From positions 4,960,868-5,024,867 of the forward strand of contig OX393577.1 of assembly GCA_947652605.1 (NCBI GenBank): a stretch of 64,000 nucleotides of DNA, given 5' to 3'. Shown piece by piece: positions 22,354-32,810 of this stretch. Source of the stretch: Elmis aenea. Taxonomy: Eukaryota; Arthropoda; Insecta; Coleoptera; Elmidae. Position 1 is the stretch's first letter; each line of letters starts with the position of its first letter. The translations under genes and the position numbers were made by a program. The notes beneath the pieces were generated by a model. That model searched no databases, was not told the DNA's origin, and saw only the letters and a list, made by a program, of their open reading frames with translations.

Positions 22354-22553
22354 NNNNNNNNNNNNNNNNNNNNNNNNNNNNNNNNNNNNNNNNNNNNNNN
22401 NNNNNNNNNNNNNNNNNNNNNNNNNNNNNNNNNNNNNNNNNNNNNNNNNNNNNNNNNNNNNNNNNNNNNNNNNNNNNNNNNNNNNNNNNNNNNNNNNNNN
22501 NNNNNNNNNNNNNNNNNNNNNNNNNNNNNNNNNNNNNNNNNNNNNNNNNNNNN
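22354..22553. other. assembly gap of 200 N
   Basis: A run of exactly 200 N, probably a placeholder of nominal size. It begins inside a C-run/G-run hairpin of the palindrome's right arm, so true length and content are unknown. Confidence 0.99.
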
Positions 22554-22704
22554 ATAATTAAAGAGAAAACGACATATATTGTCTTCTTATAATTATTACA
22601 ATCAAATATAAGAGTTATTTCTTAATAAACTTGAAAAATAAATGATAGAGTTATAATACGTCTCTCTGTAAATAAACAACGAAAGTTTATATCATAATAT
22701 AAGA
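22554..22704. other. AT-rich sequence after the gap
   Basis: Nothing recognised. It does not visibly continue the palindrome arm. Confidence 0.4.
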
Positions 22705-22927
22705 ATGCAACGGTTTAAACCGTGCGATTTTCATGTATTTGGCCTATTTAAGAAGTCACTAAAAGGACGGCCGGTTCAATTCGGACGCAGATGATGTAAA
22801 GTGTGCTGTTAGGGAATGGTTCAGCAAACAGCCGCAAGAATTTTACCAGCAGGGAATCTATAGATTAGTGCACCATGCGACTCATGCCTTAATGTTAATG
22901 GAAACTTCTTTTAAAATCGTTAAATAA
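22705..22927 (+). pseudogene. mariner-like transposase C-terminal fragment
   Basis: Reads CDFHVFGLFKKSLKGR, then after a one-base shift FNSDADDVKCAVREWFSKQP and EFYQQGIYRLVHHATHALML, ending at the TAA at 22925-22927. This is the tail following the third catalytic Asp in SETMAR-like/mariner transposases (SD/CD-FHxFG, LKG..F, V...V..W, GI..L). The catalytic core and terminal repeats are not present, the 5' side being lost before or within the N gap. Confidence 0.8.
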
Positions 22928-23563
22928 AAAATGCTTACAACCTCCAAACGTGTTTGTATTGAACGTTCCTCGTAGTTTCACATACAATTATAAGCAAATA
23001 CTAAAAAAAAAACAGGATTACTTTCATAAATAAGTACAATAATAATTAAGTTTGGGTTTTAGTATTTATTAAATTCATTTTAACTATAAGTTTCCTATTT
23101 CATATATTGTTTTTGTTGCAGGTATTACGGTGGAAATTTCAATTTAACAACACAACATTGACGACATCCAGCATTGCTAACGTAGAAAATAAATAATTCA
23201 ATCATTCATTCTCTTCTTTCAGTCATAAAAATTGTATCGGGATTTTAACGAACTCTTGGTTTTTCTCTTGCCTCAATATTTCCCTCGTAATATATTTAGT
23301 ACATTTTACAGACAATAAAAATTCAATCACGTTCTGAAAGATGATTACAGTTATGTTCTAAAAATTTTCGAGTTGGCAGCCTACATGGATCTTAAATTTG
23401 ACGCGTCTTTCCGATACGGATTTGTTTTTATTTTGACGATAATGAGACAAGCGGAGTTAAATGATCGAAGTAAAATATTGATTGAAAATTAGAAGCGGCG
23501 AGTTTACTATCAAGTTTTTTTTGCTACGTGAGTGTAGAGTGGCTGAAAAATTAAAAATTATCA
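22928..23563 (+). promoter_or_regulatory. presumed promoter and 5' UTR region of the SCYL2-like gene
   Basis: Position alone suggests this: it lies directly upstream of the first coding exon. No TATA box or clear initiator could be fixed. Composition becomes less AT-rich from about 23390 (GACGCGTC, GAAGCGGCGAG, CTACGTGAGTG), typical of an insect core promoter and 5' leader, but the transcription start is not determined. Confidence 0.35.
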
Positions 23564-23731
23564 ATGCCGGCTACGACGATGTTCGCAAAATTTAAAAGCA
23601 GTGGGCCTCCGCAGAGCCCCTTGGACAATAACCCCATAGGGCAATTTTTCGAAGTGGGCAAGCAAGTTGCCAGCGCTGGACCCGAGCTGGTATGGAGAAT
23701 ACACGACGGTTACCGGAAAAGCGACGGGAAG
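23564..23731 (+). CDS. SCYL2: SCY1-like pseudokinase 2, first coding exon (partial gene)
   Basis: Fifty-six codons from ATG 23564 to AAG 23731, followed by GTAAAT, a good donor; the exon ends in phase 0. The protein begins MPATTMFAKFKSS and contains NPIGQFFEVGKQVASAGPEL and VWRIHDGYRKSDGK, which I recognise as the start of the pseudokinase domain of SCYL2 (CVAK104). Family members bind clathrin and adaptors and act in TGN/endosome traffic; the kinase fold lacks normal catalytic residues. The second Met (codon 6) is an alternative start; I chose the first because its ATCAATG context is acceptable and it lies in the same open frame. No following exon was recognised in the window. Reading on past the donor gives only intronic codons. 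The identification rests on about 35 conserved residues recalled from family knowledge, not a search. Confidence 0.85.
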
Positions 23732-23749
23732 GTAAATGCATTGTTATTA

Positions 23750-25260
23750 TTTATTCATTTACTTGTTTCCACAGATTTGAACCCTTTTGGGTTCCTGTAC
23801 TGCGACCTATTAGTATATTGTACCCTCTGGTGATATCCCCTTAAATGAATAAACCTTAATGTGTTTTTCAAAAAACTCGGGTGTTTTTCTTAACTCTTCT
23901 TGGTTGGCTTTTTCCATCCCTAGAAGTCTACGCCGATAGCATGTGAATCCTTCACACTGGTATATTACGTGAAGAGGAGTGTTTTCCTCTTCACCACATC
24001 CTCTGCATATGTCGCTCTCTGAGAGCTCTATTATGTAGAAGTTTGTTTAGCCCACAGTGCCCTGTGACGAGTCCTGTGGCTGCTCTGATTTCAACTCTGC
24101 TCATCCTGAGCATTTCTTCTTTCTCTTTATTTGGAGAGCATTGACAGGATAGCTTGTCCTACAACTTTTTTCCAATAAGCATTATGCCCCCGTATTAATA
24201 TTGTCACAACGGCCTTAAGGCCTAAACCTTAGACAATGTGCGCTTGGGGGGTAGCTCGGGAATCGTAATGAAGCTAATTGATAACTATGAAATTGGGTAG
24301 ATTTATTATAAGAACCAGATGAACACATTGACAAACAGATCTTACGGAATGGTGACTCACTGGACCCAGGGTAATTACGGCCATCTCGGCCGGTTGCTCT
24401 ACGACCAACTCTACTGTTGACTATTGACTAATGACTGTTGACTCATCCCTCCATTCAATTTGGGAGCTTATTTATACCAATATTTTACCCCAGTTAGGGG
24501 TCTTCATAACAACATAATACGAAAATACATTGTCTTTGTGCTGATTAACGTAAAGCTATTTACTTACACTGCAGAAACATAATATTAGACCTACAAAGTA
24601 CAAACAAACAGCATTGTGTTGTACCTTGTAACATTGGCCTATAAACGGTGTTTTGTAAACAGTAATGCAACTAGTTAAGTTACCACATTTAGGAAATATA
24701 TTAGTGTGACAATATATTACGACACCGCTTAGCTGTTCCATAGGATGTACCAACTGCGGGTTCTGGTCCGAAAAAAAATGTCTCGCTGCCAATTTTGGCT
24801 AGGCGAACTGCCTTCTCGTTCCCTGGTATATTAGTGTGCTCTGGGCACCATACAATTTTAACATTATTCCTGCTTCCTGGAACGTTACGTTCAGAACAAG
24901 TCCTGAGTTCACTTCCGTCGAGCCAAGAGCTTTTAACGCTGCTTAGCTGTCGGACACTATGAAGATTCTTTTATTATTAAAATCTCTAATAGTTTCTGCA
25001 CATAAGTGCTTAGCATACACCTCGGCTTGAAATATGGTTGCACACTGCCCAACGCTTACAGATGTGCCTTGTCTCAGTTATGCTGACCCCCATATTCCGC
25101 AGACTGTGCCATTTTGCGTTTTTGACCCGTCCGTATACCAGACCAGGCCATTAAGCTCTATTTCATGACGCTCCCATTGGTCCCGTATTGGAATTATGAT
25201 TCCAAAGGTTTTCTCAATGGCTAGCGTCTTGTTTATTCTATCCGATAGTGCATTGTTACA
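23750..25260 (-). pseudogene. I-like LINE 3' end with RNase H domain, split by a solo LTR
   Basis: On the minus strand, from high to low coordinate: WERHEIELNGLVWYTDGSKT (first Asp of RNase H), TIFQAEVYAKHL (Glu), IFIVSDS, a stop, AALKALGS, then after frame changes IPGNEKAVRLAKIG and TFFFGPEPAVGTSYGTAK. The LTR interrupts here. Beyond it come CRGCGEEENTPLHVIYQCEG and GMEKANQEELRKTPEFFEKH, with tandem stops at about 23807-23812. An RNase H domain plus a Cys/His-type tail is the arrangement of I/Loa-group non-LTR elements. The last RNase H Asp (NEKAD in relatives) is Val, and stops are frequent, so it is dead. The RT is missing. The 3' end lies within about 20-80 bp of the SCYL2 splice donor, inside the presumed first intron. 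Confidence 0.88.
24202..24711 (-). mobile_element. solo LTR (510 bp) inserted in the LINE
   Basis: Ends TGTCACAACGG and TTAGTGTGACA give TG...CA with a short inverted terminus, flanked by a 4-bp duplication ATAT (24198-24201 and 24712-24715). Read on the minus strand it has a TATA box (TATAAATAAG, 24467-24476) and an AATAAA signal (24302-24307) about 160 bp downstream, the order expected for U3-R-U5. LINE coding sequence resumes on both sides. There is no internal region, so it probably arose by LTR-LTR recombination. A 4-bp duplication fits a gypsy-type element, but lineage is not proven. Confidence 0.78.
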
Positions 25261-25492
25261 TTAAAACTAAATTTGCTACACGAGTATCATATTATAATAG
25301 TGCAAAATAATGAATTTGCATACAGTTTCCAGCATCTAAAGTTGGTGTTTCGCGAGCTCAAAGTGGAATATGAAATGAATTTTCAATGCTTAACTATGTA
25401 AACTGCAAATTTAACAACTTCTAATAGGAAGGCTAACGGTAGCAGATTACAATTTTCGCGTAATTGTTATATGTACCGAGTGATTCAGCTTT
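25261..25492. other. unassigned sequence
   Basis: No feature was recognised between the LINE and the next repeat. Confidence 0.35.
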
Positions 25493-25977
25493 CAGGGTGG
25501 TCCAAGTTCGATGGGATTACATGGGTCGTTCAATAGTCAAAATAGAGAATCGGTTAAACAATCAAAAATGTGCAGTTTTTTAAGACAAACTCAGAACCGT
25601 TTTCAAAAATATTCTATCATTTCCGGTCTTTGAGTTATTAGCGAAAAACAGTTTTTTTGTCATATTTATAATGTGTATCACCCTTATTGTTGTATTTTCA
25701 AAGCCTACTAATGTAAATTAATTAAATGTAAATTAATTAATACCGTACGTTTTTATAACAAAGTTGTTCTTTTGCGATTTTCTTTTAAAAAAATTGTTAT
25801 GTAAGGGTATAAAAGGTTAAGTGCGTTGAAAAGTGTGAGAAAATGTCTTTCAAACTGTTTAAAAAAATATGTAATATGCCATTTAAAAAAAAAAAACAAA
25901 TATGGTGCCGTAACTTTTTTGCTAATTCTTTCCAATAACAAAATAAGTGGGGGTGTCATAAGTGATGCCTCGCCCTG
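25493..25977. repeat. CAGGGTGG...CGCCCTG repeat
   Basis: Left edge CAGGGTGGTCCAAGTTCGA; right edge GCCTCGCCCTG followed by TA. The ends share only about 7 bp of inverted sequence, and the interior is AT-rich and non-coding. A similar edge (TTTGGACCACCCTG) occurs at 63040-63056. It is probably a non-autonomous TA-target element. Confidence 0.5.
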
Positions 25978-26465
25978 TATGGTTTTAAAAGTAATGACAG
26001 TTCCTTTTGTTCGTATTCTTGTTCATATTTTTGCAATACGCTATTTGTAATAGGAGATTTTTTAAATAATTTTACAATTTTCCGTATACCTATAATTGTA
26101 TCTGCTGCGAGAAGAAACACTAGCAATGACCTATTTGAATTCCTTATTTTTTTCTCATTCTCATAAATACAACTCATGTAATTAAAAGTATCATTACTAA
26201 TAGCCCAAATGTTTTGAAAAAATCAAAAGAAGAATTGTAGTGACCAATACTTTTATCTTTGTCTCCATTTACTAACGAAGTAAAAGTGATTTACGATATC
26301 GTATATCAACGCTCGATCTGTGTAAAATGTCACATTGGTATTTCCACTACACTCGAATTTCACAAGTAACGTTGTCACATAATAATGGTTCTATTTTTAC
26401 TTGAATCTATTTCGTCGTTCATGGCCATGGTTTAAATATATACGTGTATAACGGTTCTAGGACAA

Positions 26466-26575
26466 GCACCCCCGGACATTAACCCCCCGTACAAATAACT
26501 CCCGGACAAATAACCCCCGCACAAATAACCCGCCGTGTAAAAAACCTCCCAGATAATTAAACCCCGTGCAAAAAA
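26466..26575 (+). repeat. short minisatellite, ~16-18 bp units
   Basis: About six degenerate units of the form CCCCCGGACAAATAA, C-rich against an AT-rich background, ending in a poly(A) run. Confidence 0.85.
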
Positions 26576-26798
26576 AAAACTCTTACGGCACACTTGAAAT
26601 ACCGGTAAATTATAATGGTCGGAATGTAGTGTTAAAGTTGCAATTAAAAAAAAATTGAAGGCAGAATAACAATATAATATTAACTTATTTTAAAACAAAT
26701 ATTTTACCATAATGTTTACAAGATTACTAATTTTAAATCTAATCCTATGATGTTAACGTAATTCCAAATCATAACAGTGAAAAATTGTGCGTTGAAAG

Positions 26799-27089
26799 CA
26801 GGGCTGTGGAGTCGGAGTCGGAGTTTAGGAGGAATTTCTGGTCAGTGGCGTCGACTCTGACTCTGAGTACAACAAAAAATTGCGAGGTGGTCCTTTGCCG
26901 CAAAATTTAAACTCAAACTTTAAGAAATCTCTTCATATTTATTTTTCTTTTTTATACTACACACACCATAAAATGTCTTAGTATTTAATTTTGTCGGAGT
27001 CGAACTACTAAAATTATCAGGAGTCGGAGTCGGAGTCAAAAAAACAAGTTTGATTTTAAACATGTTCGTACTAGTTTTTTATAAAATTT
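26799..27089 (+). mobile_element. hAT-like element, left end
   Basis: Begins CAGGGCTGTGGAGTCGGAGT, a terminus I recognise from widespread hAT-type MITEs. Internal GTCGGAGT repeats recur, partly inverted (GTCGACTCTGACTCTGAG) and again direct at about 26993 and 27021-27039. A right end (GGAGTC... to CCCTG in inverse orientation) is not found; the sequence runs into the next repeat. No target duplication could be checked. Confidence 0.55.
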
Positions 27090-27355
27090 ATTGAAACTGA
27101 ACCCCCACAACTCCGCCACTGGTTGCTTGTAGGACTTGAAATTTTCACCGATTGTGGTAAGCTGTAAGGTGGTTCTGTATACCAAATTTGGTTTAAATTG
27201 ATCTACTGGTTGAAAAACGCTTAAACATTATCGTTATTTTTTCGAAAATTTTAACATCCTGTGTTTTTGGACCCATGTTGATATGGAATATTCGCTTTAA
27301 ACTAAGTTTTTCTATCGACTTTTAAAGTCCTGCTACTAAAAAGTGGACCACCCTG
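27090..27355 (-). repeat. CAGGGTGGTC repeat, copy 2 (inverted)
   Basis: Reverse complement of 16377-16659, ending GTGGACCACCCTG|TA at 27355. The copy joins directly to the hAT-like fragment on its left. Confidence 0.85.
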
Positions 27356-28603
27356 TATAGCCAAACTCTGTCGATAACTAGTCGCAAGGTACCAATTTTG
27401 TTTTTTCCACAATTGCCCTAATTTTTTTAAACCTATTTTGATGTCGAATATGTGTTACATCTTTCTAGAGCAAGTGTGATTTTTATTCGATATTCATTAA
27501 CACACACGCACAAAATATAGACTTATTTATAAATTTAGTGGAAAATTTTTTTTAATGTCAGTTATTTGGTTAGGTTAGCCTTTTTACATGAAGTTATAGA
27601 ACGTACAGACATGTTATTTTAAAACAAAAGCGTAATTAAACTTGAATAACGTTGTTTGCTAACCGAAATTACAAGGAAAATTGCCTGGAATGCAATTACA
27701 ATATGTGTACGTTTCGTCTTCTGTTATATAATACATACAATATAAAGTGTTTGTTTGGCTACCCACATGCTTGAAACTAGAATTACTAAACTTGGTATGG
27801 TAAATCAATGCATAAAAGAGAATGTGGCTGGCTCTTTATATACACAGGGTGCTGGTAATGGGGTCAATTTAAATAATCGACACTTTTGATACTCAAGCCG
27901 CTAAACTTAGCAAACTATGTGATAGAAGTATCGATATTCTTGTAAGAGGAGTATTATTAGACAATACATTGACTAGTGCTCATCTTGTATCTTGTTGCAT
28001 AAAGTGCTTTGCTTTGCATTTGAAAATTGACCAGCATAGAACTCTCAGTGCACTTTATGCGATGTGAAGCGTTTTATACAACTAAATTATGATGTTACTA
28101 AAGAAACAGATTGATTAAAACTCAAGGACAACTTTTGGGATCTCACTTAACTCTCAAACGGGTGCGCTGAAGTATAAAGTACCCCAATGTTATGAAATTT
28201 GATATGGTAGTTCTGTGTTTGGGTCTAATCGTAAAAGACTTTGTGTATTCGTTCAGTGTCATTTTGAGTTCCAACTGGGTACTTTGTCGTTACTTAAAGA
28301 CCTGTAGTTGGGTGATAATAATATTGTATAACTCCAGGTCTGTAGGAAAAAATATGGACACAACAATTAAATTTGATTTTTGCAATCATTTTTCTTGCAA
28401 ATATATCATGTCAAAATCATACATATCTGTCAAACATGCAGTTCTGAGGAATAATAAGATTTAAAAATTCTGTACTGTACTAAAACTGGACTATTGACGT
28501 TTTGTTATTTTATTGTTCCTTTTATATTACGAAATTGTTTTCATCCTCAGAAAAAAATTTCATGGTCACTTATTATTCTGCTTTTAATGGTGTATTATAG
28601 CAT
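27356..28603. other. AT-rich sequence with one CAGGGTG motif
   Basis: ACACAGGGTGCTGG at about 27841-27854 may be another degraded element terminus. No gene was recognised; the 90-codon frame at 28192-28464 has no known domain. Confidence 0.4.
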
Positions 28604-28905
28604 ACTACATAAAAAGAATTGTAAGAAGCATATTTATTACGCACGAGTGGAAAAGTTACGTATTTCCACGAGTGCGTAATTGCTTTACAACTCGTTTTAT
28701 GTAGCTTACTTTTTCTACGAACACATACCTACGATTTTAACGGTTTTTGACTAATATACACATGTGATTACGTTGTCTTGTCAATTTTGACGTAAGCCTA
28801 CTTTTACACTTCTAGACAAATGTGCGTTTTGCTTACCGTGCGTTATAACTCACTTACTATGCATGCAGGCTGCACTGTAAGTCATTTACATTAGTGGTCG
28901 TAGAA
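28604..28905 (+). repeat. hairpin MITE-like family, copy D (fullest)
   Basis: Two nested inverted repeats. ACTACATAAAAAGAATTGTAAG...TTACGCACGAGTGGAAA pairs with TTTCCACGAGTGCGTAA...CTTTACAACTCGTTTTATGTAG (arms of about 55 bp). TTTTTCTACGAACAC at about 28706 pairs with GTGGTCGTAGAAAAA at about 28891-28905. No coding sequence. Relatives are copies A-C. Confidence 0.8.
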
Positions 28906-29810
28906 AAAATAATTTTTGTACTTAATTACACTTTTTTTTACATTAAAATAGATGAATAAAATCGTAGCCTCCATCGAGACGTCTGATATCAGTTTTTGTG
29001 TTTTATCAAATGATTACTACTTTATTCTTTTTTGTCAATCAAAATTCCTTGACAATGTTTCTTTGCCCTAGATATTTATATACAACATTTTATTCCCATG
29101 GCGCAGGGAAAAGTTAAAAGTGAATAAATATTTAATAGGAAAAGTTATGTATTTAATTAAATACATAAAATAACAAACTACATTTAATCAATCCTGCATT
29201 AATTAATAAATAATTGTTGTGTTTGCAATGAATATAGCTTTCGTTATGTTGGTTGAGCTAGTTGAAAAGTATTGCGTAACAAAAAATGTCAATACATGTT
29301 AATAAAGAAAGTTGGTTCAGCTTAGAATAGTTGCAAAGTTTTTAGTAAGTTTGAACATCTCGGTTTTCATTTAATTTGCTATTACAATTTTGTTATTCTT
29401 TGATTAAAAAATTAGAATAATAAGGATAATTAATTTATGTGACAAAGAACGATTATTTTTCAAATGCAATTATATTTTTATTTTTTATAACAATCATTAG
29501 CAAGCAACAACAAACTTTTGTTTGGACTATAGACGCCCTTAACAAGGATATTGTTTTCAGCTGACTTGGCAAACGTTACATAACGTTTTCATTTGTGATA
29601 AGTTTATATAATAGACAAATTATTCAAAGATTTTTCTGCAATGATTCTATATCTATTAGGAATTATTATTATTATAATGAATAAAGAGCAACTGAAGTGG
29701 AAATTTAATGATACTCTCAAATAAACACAATAAGTTGGAGTAGTTCAATAATTGTATAAAAATAATTAAAGTATATTCAATAGGTTTTATTTTACAGCTT
29801 CAACTAATTA
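28906..29810. other. AT-rich sequence, nothing recognised
   Basis: No feature recognised. Confidence 0.45.
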
Positions 29811-29818
29811 TGAATACT

Positions 29819-30036
29819 CAGGGCCGGCGCTACCATTAAGGCGAACTAGGCGGTCGCCTAGGGCGCTATCCATAGGGGGGGCGCAAAAATGTGTAATCAC
29901 CATTATTAAAAAATAAAATTTTATTGTTTATCGATTATCGTACTGTCTCAAATATTAATTTCTGTGAAAATTTGTGTGAAAGGGGGCGTTATAATAAGTT
30001 TTGCCTAGTGCGCTAAATAACCTGGCGCCGGCCCTG
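29819..30036. mobile_element. hAT MITE, 218 bp, with perfect 8-bp target duplication
   Basis: Ends CAGGGCCGGCGCTACC and GGCGCCGGCCCTG are inverted. The flanks TGAATACT (29811-29818) and TGAATACT (30037-30044) are an exact 8-bp duplication, diagnostic of hAT-superfamily transposition. The interior is non-coding and has a second GCCTAG pairing near each end. Complete and probably young. Confidence 0.95.
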
Positions 30037-30044
30037 TGAATACT

Positions 30045-31061
30045 ATTTAGCAATAACTATAAAAGTGATTCAGTAATATTCGCAGCGACTTTTAAAATAT
30101 TAGCAGTAGTAAAACATAACAAATAAATAATAATAAAACTTATTACAACCATGAAAAGTATATTTAAGAAAATATACACAACTTCTTATCGGGACAGTTG
30201 GTCAATAAACTATTCATCATATTCCTACTCTCCATTTAAAATTCTACAGCTAATTAAAAGTTGAACCACTTCCAATTTCTCTATTGATTAGGAAACTCGT
30301 TGGAAAGTGTAAGAATTCAACGAGATCACATTTTTCAGTCGAATTATTTTCGATACATTTTAACATCATTTTCAAGGCTAATTTGATAAAACCTTGTAAT
30401 AAAATTTTATTCAATTCGAGATGTTTGCATAATTCAGTAGCTTGGCAGGAGAATCTTTTCCATGACTTTTTCAATGCTGATTGAAGTTAAAATTCATGAC
30501 TGATTGGGGATTCTTAAAAACAATAAAAATTGAAAGTTGAAAATTATTATACAGGGTTCTAGTTTTTCGAGGGCCACTATGGGGATTTCGTTAACGGTAA
30601 GAGTTACGACTTCGGTTAAATCAGGGCAAAGTTGTATATTCAGGTGCTTAATAATTTGACGCAAACAGAACTTATCTAGCTTTTTTACTTTTTGAGATAC
30701 ACGAGAAAAAGTATAAACGTGGATTTTTGTTTTTTGCCCGTAACTTTTTCATTTGATGTCGAATTTCATTTTTGTAAAAACTTCTTCGTGGCCACTTTTT
30801 GCAAGGAATCAAAATCCCCAAATATGTTTTTCATACGACGTTTCGCTTTTTTTAAACCATCATCAGGTCAATTTTTGCCTATGGGCGATCTACCTATTTT
30901 CGTTTTGTGTTAAATCTATAATCAAATCCCTTTAATAGTAATTCCATGCAGTTTACTTACCTGCTTTCAAGGAAATAGAGACAAAGAAAACAAATGTAAA
31001 AATAATTTCTAGTACATTTAATTATTTTGTATTTATAAAAATGTAATATTTTTTAATTTTT
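30045..31061. other. AT-rich sequence with a fold-back-like left end
   Basis: TA|CAGGGTTCTAG at about 30551, with AACGGTAAGAGTTACGAC about 45 bp further on, resembles the left end of the 33951 fold-back (GAACGGTAAGAGCTAC). The rest is unrecognised. Confidence 0.4.
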
Positions 31062-31151
31062 TCGAGCAATTTTCCTTTCGAGCAATTGTTATTCGAGCAA
31101 TTTTCCTTTCGAGCAATTGTGGTCGAGCAACTTTCCTTCGAGCAATTTTCC
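31062..31151 (+). repeat. minisatellite of ~16-bp units
   Basis: Six units of TTCGAGCAATTTTCC and the variant TTCGAGCAATTGT alternate here, so the higher-order unit is about 31-33 bp. It ends at a short GC-rich stretch (CGCACCGCCTCGG). Confidence 0.9.
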
Positions 31152-32297
31152 GCACCGCCTCGGAGCACTATGCTTTGCTTTTTATAGATAGGTACTTTTT
31201 TTCACGATAATATAGTCAACGTTATTTTGTGCCAACTGGATAGCACATACAAATTAGCAATTAAACTAACATATTCATTATGTAATATGCAACTATGAAA
31301 GGAAACTATTGCTTTGCCATATTACAAATTCCAGACGCCTTTATTGAAATCATAAGAAACCTGACAACGCCAAAGTTTCAAATTGCTTAATTTAGTTTTA
31401 GAAACCTGAACGTTTCGTTATTATTAAACATATCAATAAAGTTATAACAGCCCTTTTGATTCTCAAGCATCTCTTAACTATTACATTATACCAAGTTTGT
31501 GTGTCTTAGGCAATTCTCAATCCGCTTTTGTTTGCATAATCAAAACGTCTTTATCAAAAGCGACTAACAACAACCTCCTGCTCATTGCATAATCCTATAA
31601 CTGTACGTTGCCATAAATCCAACCTCACAAGAGAATCCTGGTCAGGATCTTTCAATAAACTTAATCCTACATTGTCTACGAGAAATTATACCGTGTATAT
31701 AACACCGAACACTTAAGCAAGGTAAATTGTTTCCTAATCTAAGGCAGTGTGTACACTAGAAGACAAAAGAACGTCATCAAATCGAAAACGAACAGCAGAT
31801 AATCAAATTATCCCTGTGTTTGTTTGATTACAAATGGATTGCCGTACGGATTTTAAAGTATATACTACACTTTTCCAGGGTGAAATATGACTTAAATATA
31901 AAAAAAAGTTGCCAGCTCCTTTTATACAATTTTAAATTTTAAAAAAATCTTTGATCATTTCGTGTTTATCTTTTCACGTCTGACCAAATATTTTTTGACC
32001 GGGCCAAGATTCAGTTTGACAATGTATATAATTTTTTTACGCATTGCAGAGGTTATAAACGTTGATACAATTTAAGCACCAAAATAAGATAACTTTCGTA
32101 GGCAGGTTGGTAGAGGCAATTTAAAAGGCCAGTAGAATATACTGGGTAGACTAACCCGCGCTGTGGTGTGCAACGATCTTTTAAATAGGTCTCACGATCC
32201 ACCAGCGTAACTAAAAGAGTCTGCAAACTTTCGAGATAAACTAAATATTATCAACGGCAGCTATATCTCGAATTTTAAAGCATCGTATTACTTAGAC
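31152..32297. other. AT-rich sequence, nothing recognised
   Basis: No feature recognised. Confidence 0.45.
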
Positions 32298-32810
32298 CAG
32301 CGTTTCTCAACCTTTTTACGCTTGCGGAATCCTTGAAATAATATTCATGTCTCAGGGAATCCCTACATTAAAATTATTTTACATCAATGTTACCATCTTT
32401 CCTTCTCCTTTATAAAGTTAAAGTTCAAAAAGAAAACCTTTTTTTATCATAGCTGGTTACATTACAAAAATATTTTTATGTTTGAAGACGCACAACGGTC
32501 TAACGGACCCGTTGGATACGAGTGCGCAGCGCGAGTAGTACGAATATGGATTTATTCGATTTTGTAAGGCAATAACGGGTGTTGTAAATAAAATTTGTTC
32601 CGCCTGGCTGTAATCGATGTATCTCGAGAACGGAGCCATTTAGTGACATGGGACTTGCACCAAACGAAAGGTAATTATTTCCGCGAAGAGAATAGCGCAA
32701 GGCTTTCTCAAAGCGATGATGGAGCCCGATTCATCACTATTTTCGGCGGAACCCCTAGCGATTTTTTGCGGCACCTTAGGGTTTCGGGGAACCCCGGTTG
32801 AAAAACACTG
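32298..32810. mobile_element. hAT element relic (Charlie/Buster-type ends), 513 bp
   Basis: Left CAGCGTTTCTCAACC and right GGTTGAAAAACACTG are imperfect inverted termini of the hAT type CAGTGTTTCTCAACC. The sub-terminal GCGGAATCC and GGAACCCC motifs are also repeated in inverted sense. Flanks ACTTAGAC and ACAGACAT do not form a clean 8-bp duplication, suggesting age or rearrangement. No transposase was recognised, so non-autonomous. Confidence 0.75.

Noticed and set aside
23732..23833. Extension of the SCYL2-like exon to the stop at 23833
   Set aside because: Similarity ends at the GTAAAT donor and the following codons are unrelated, LINE-derived sequence.
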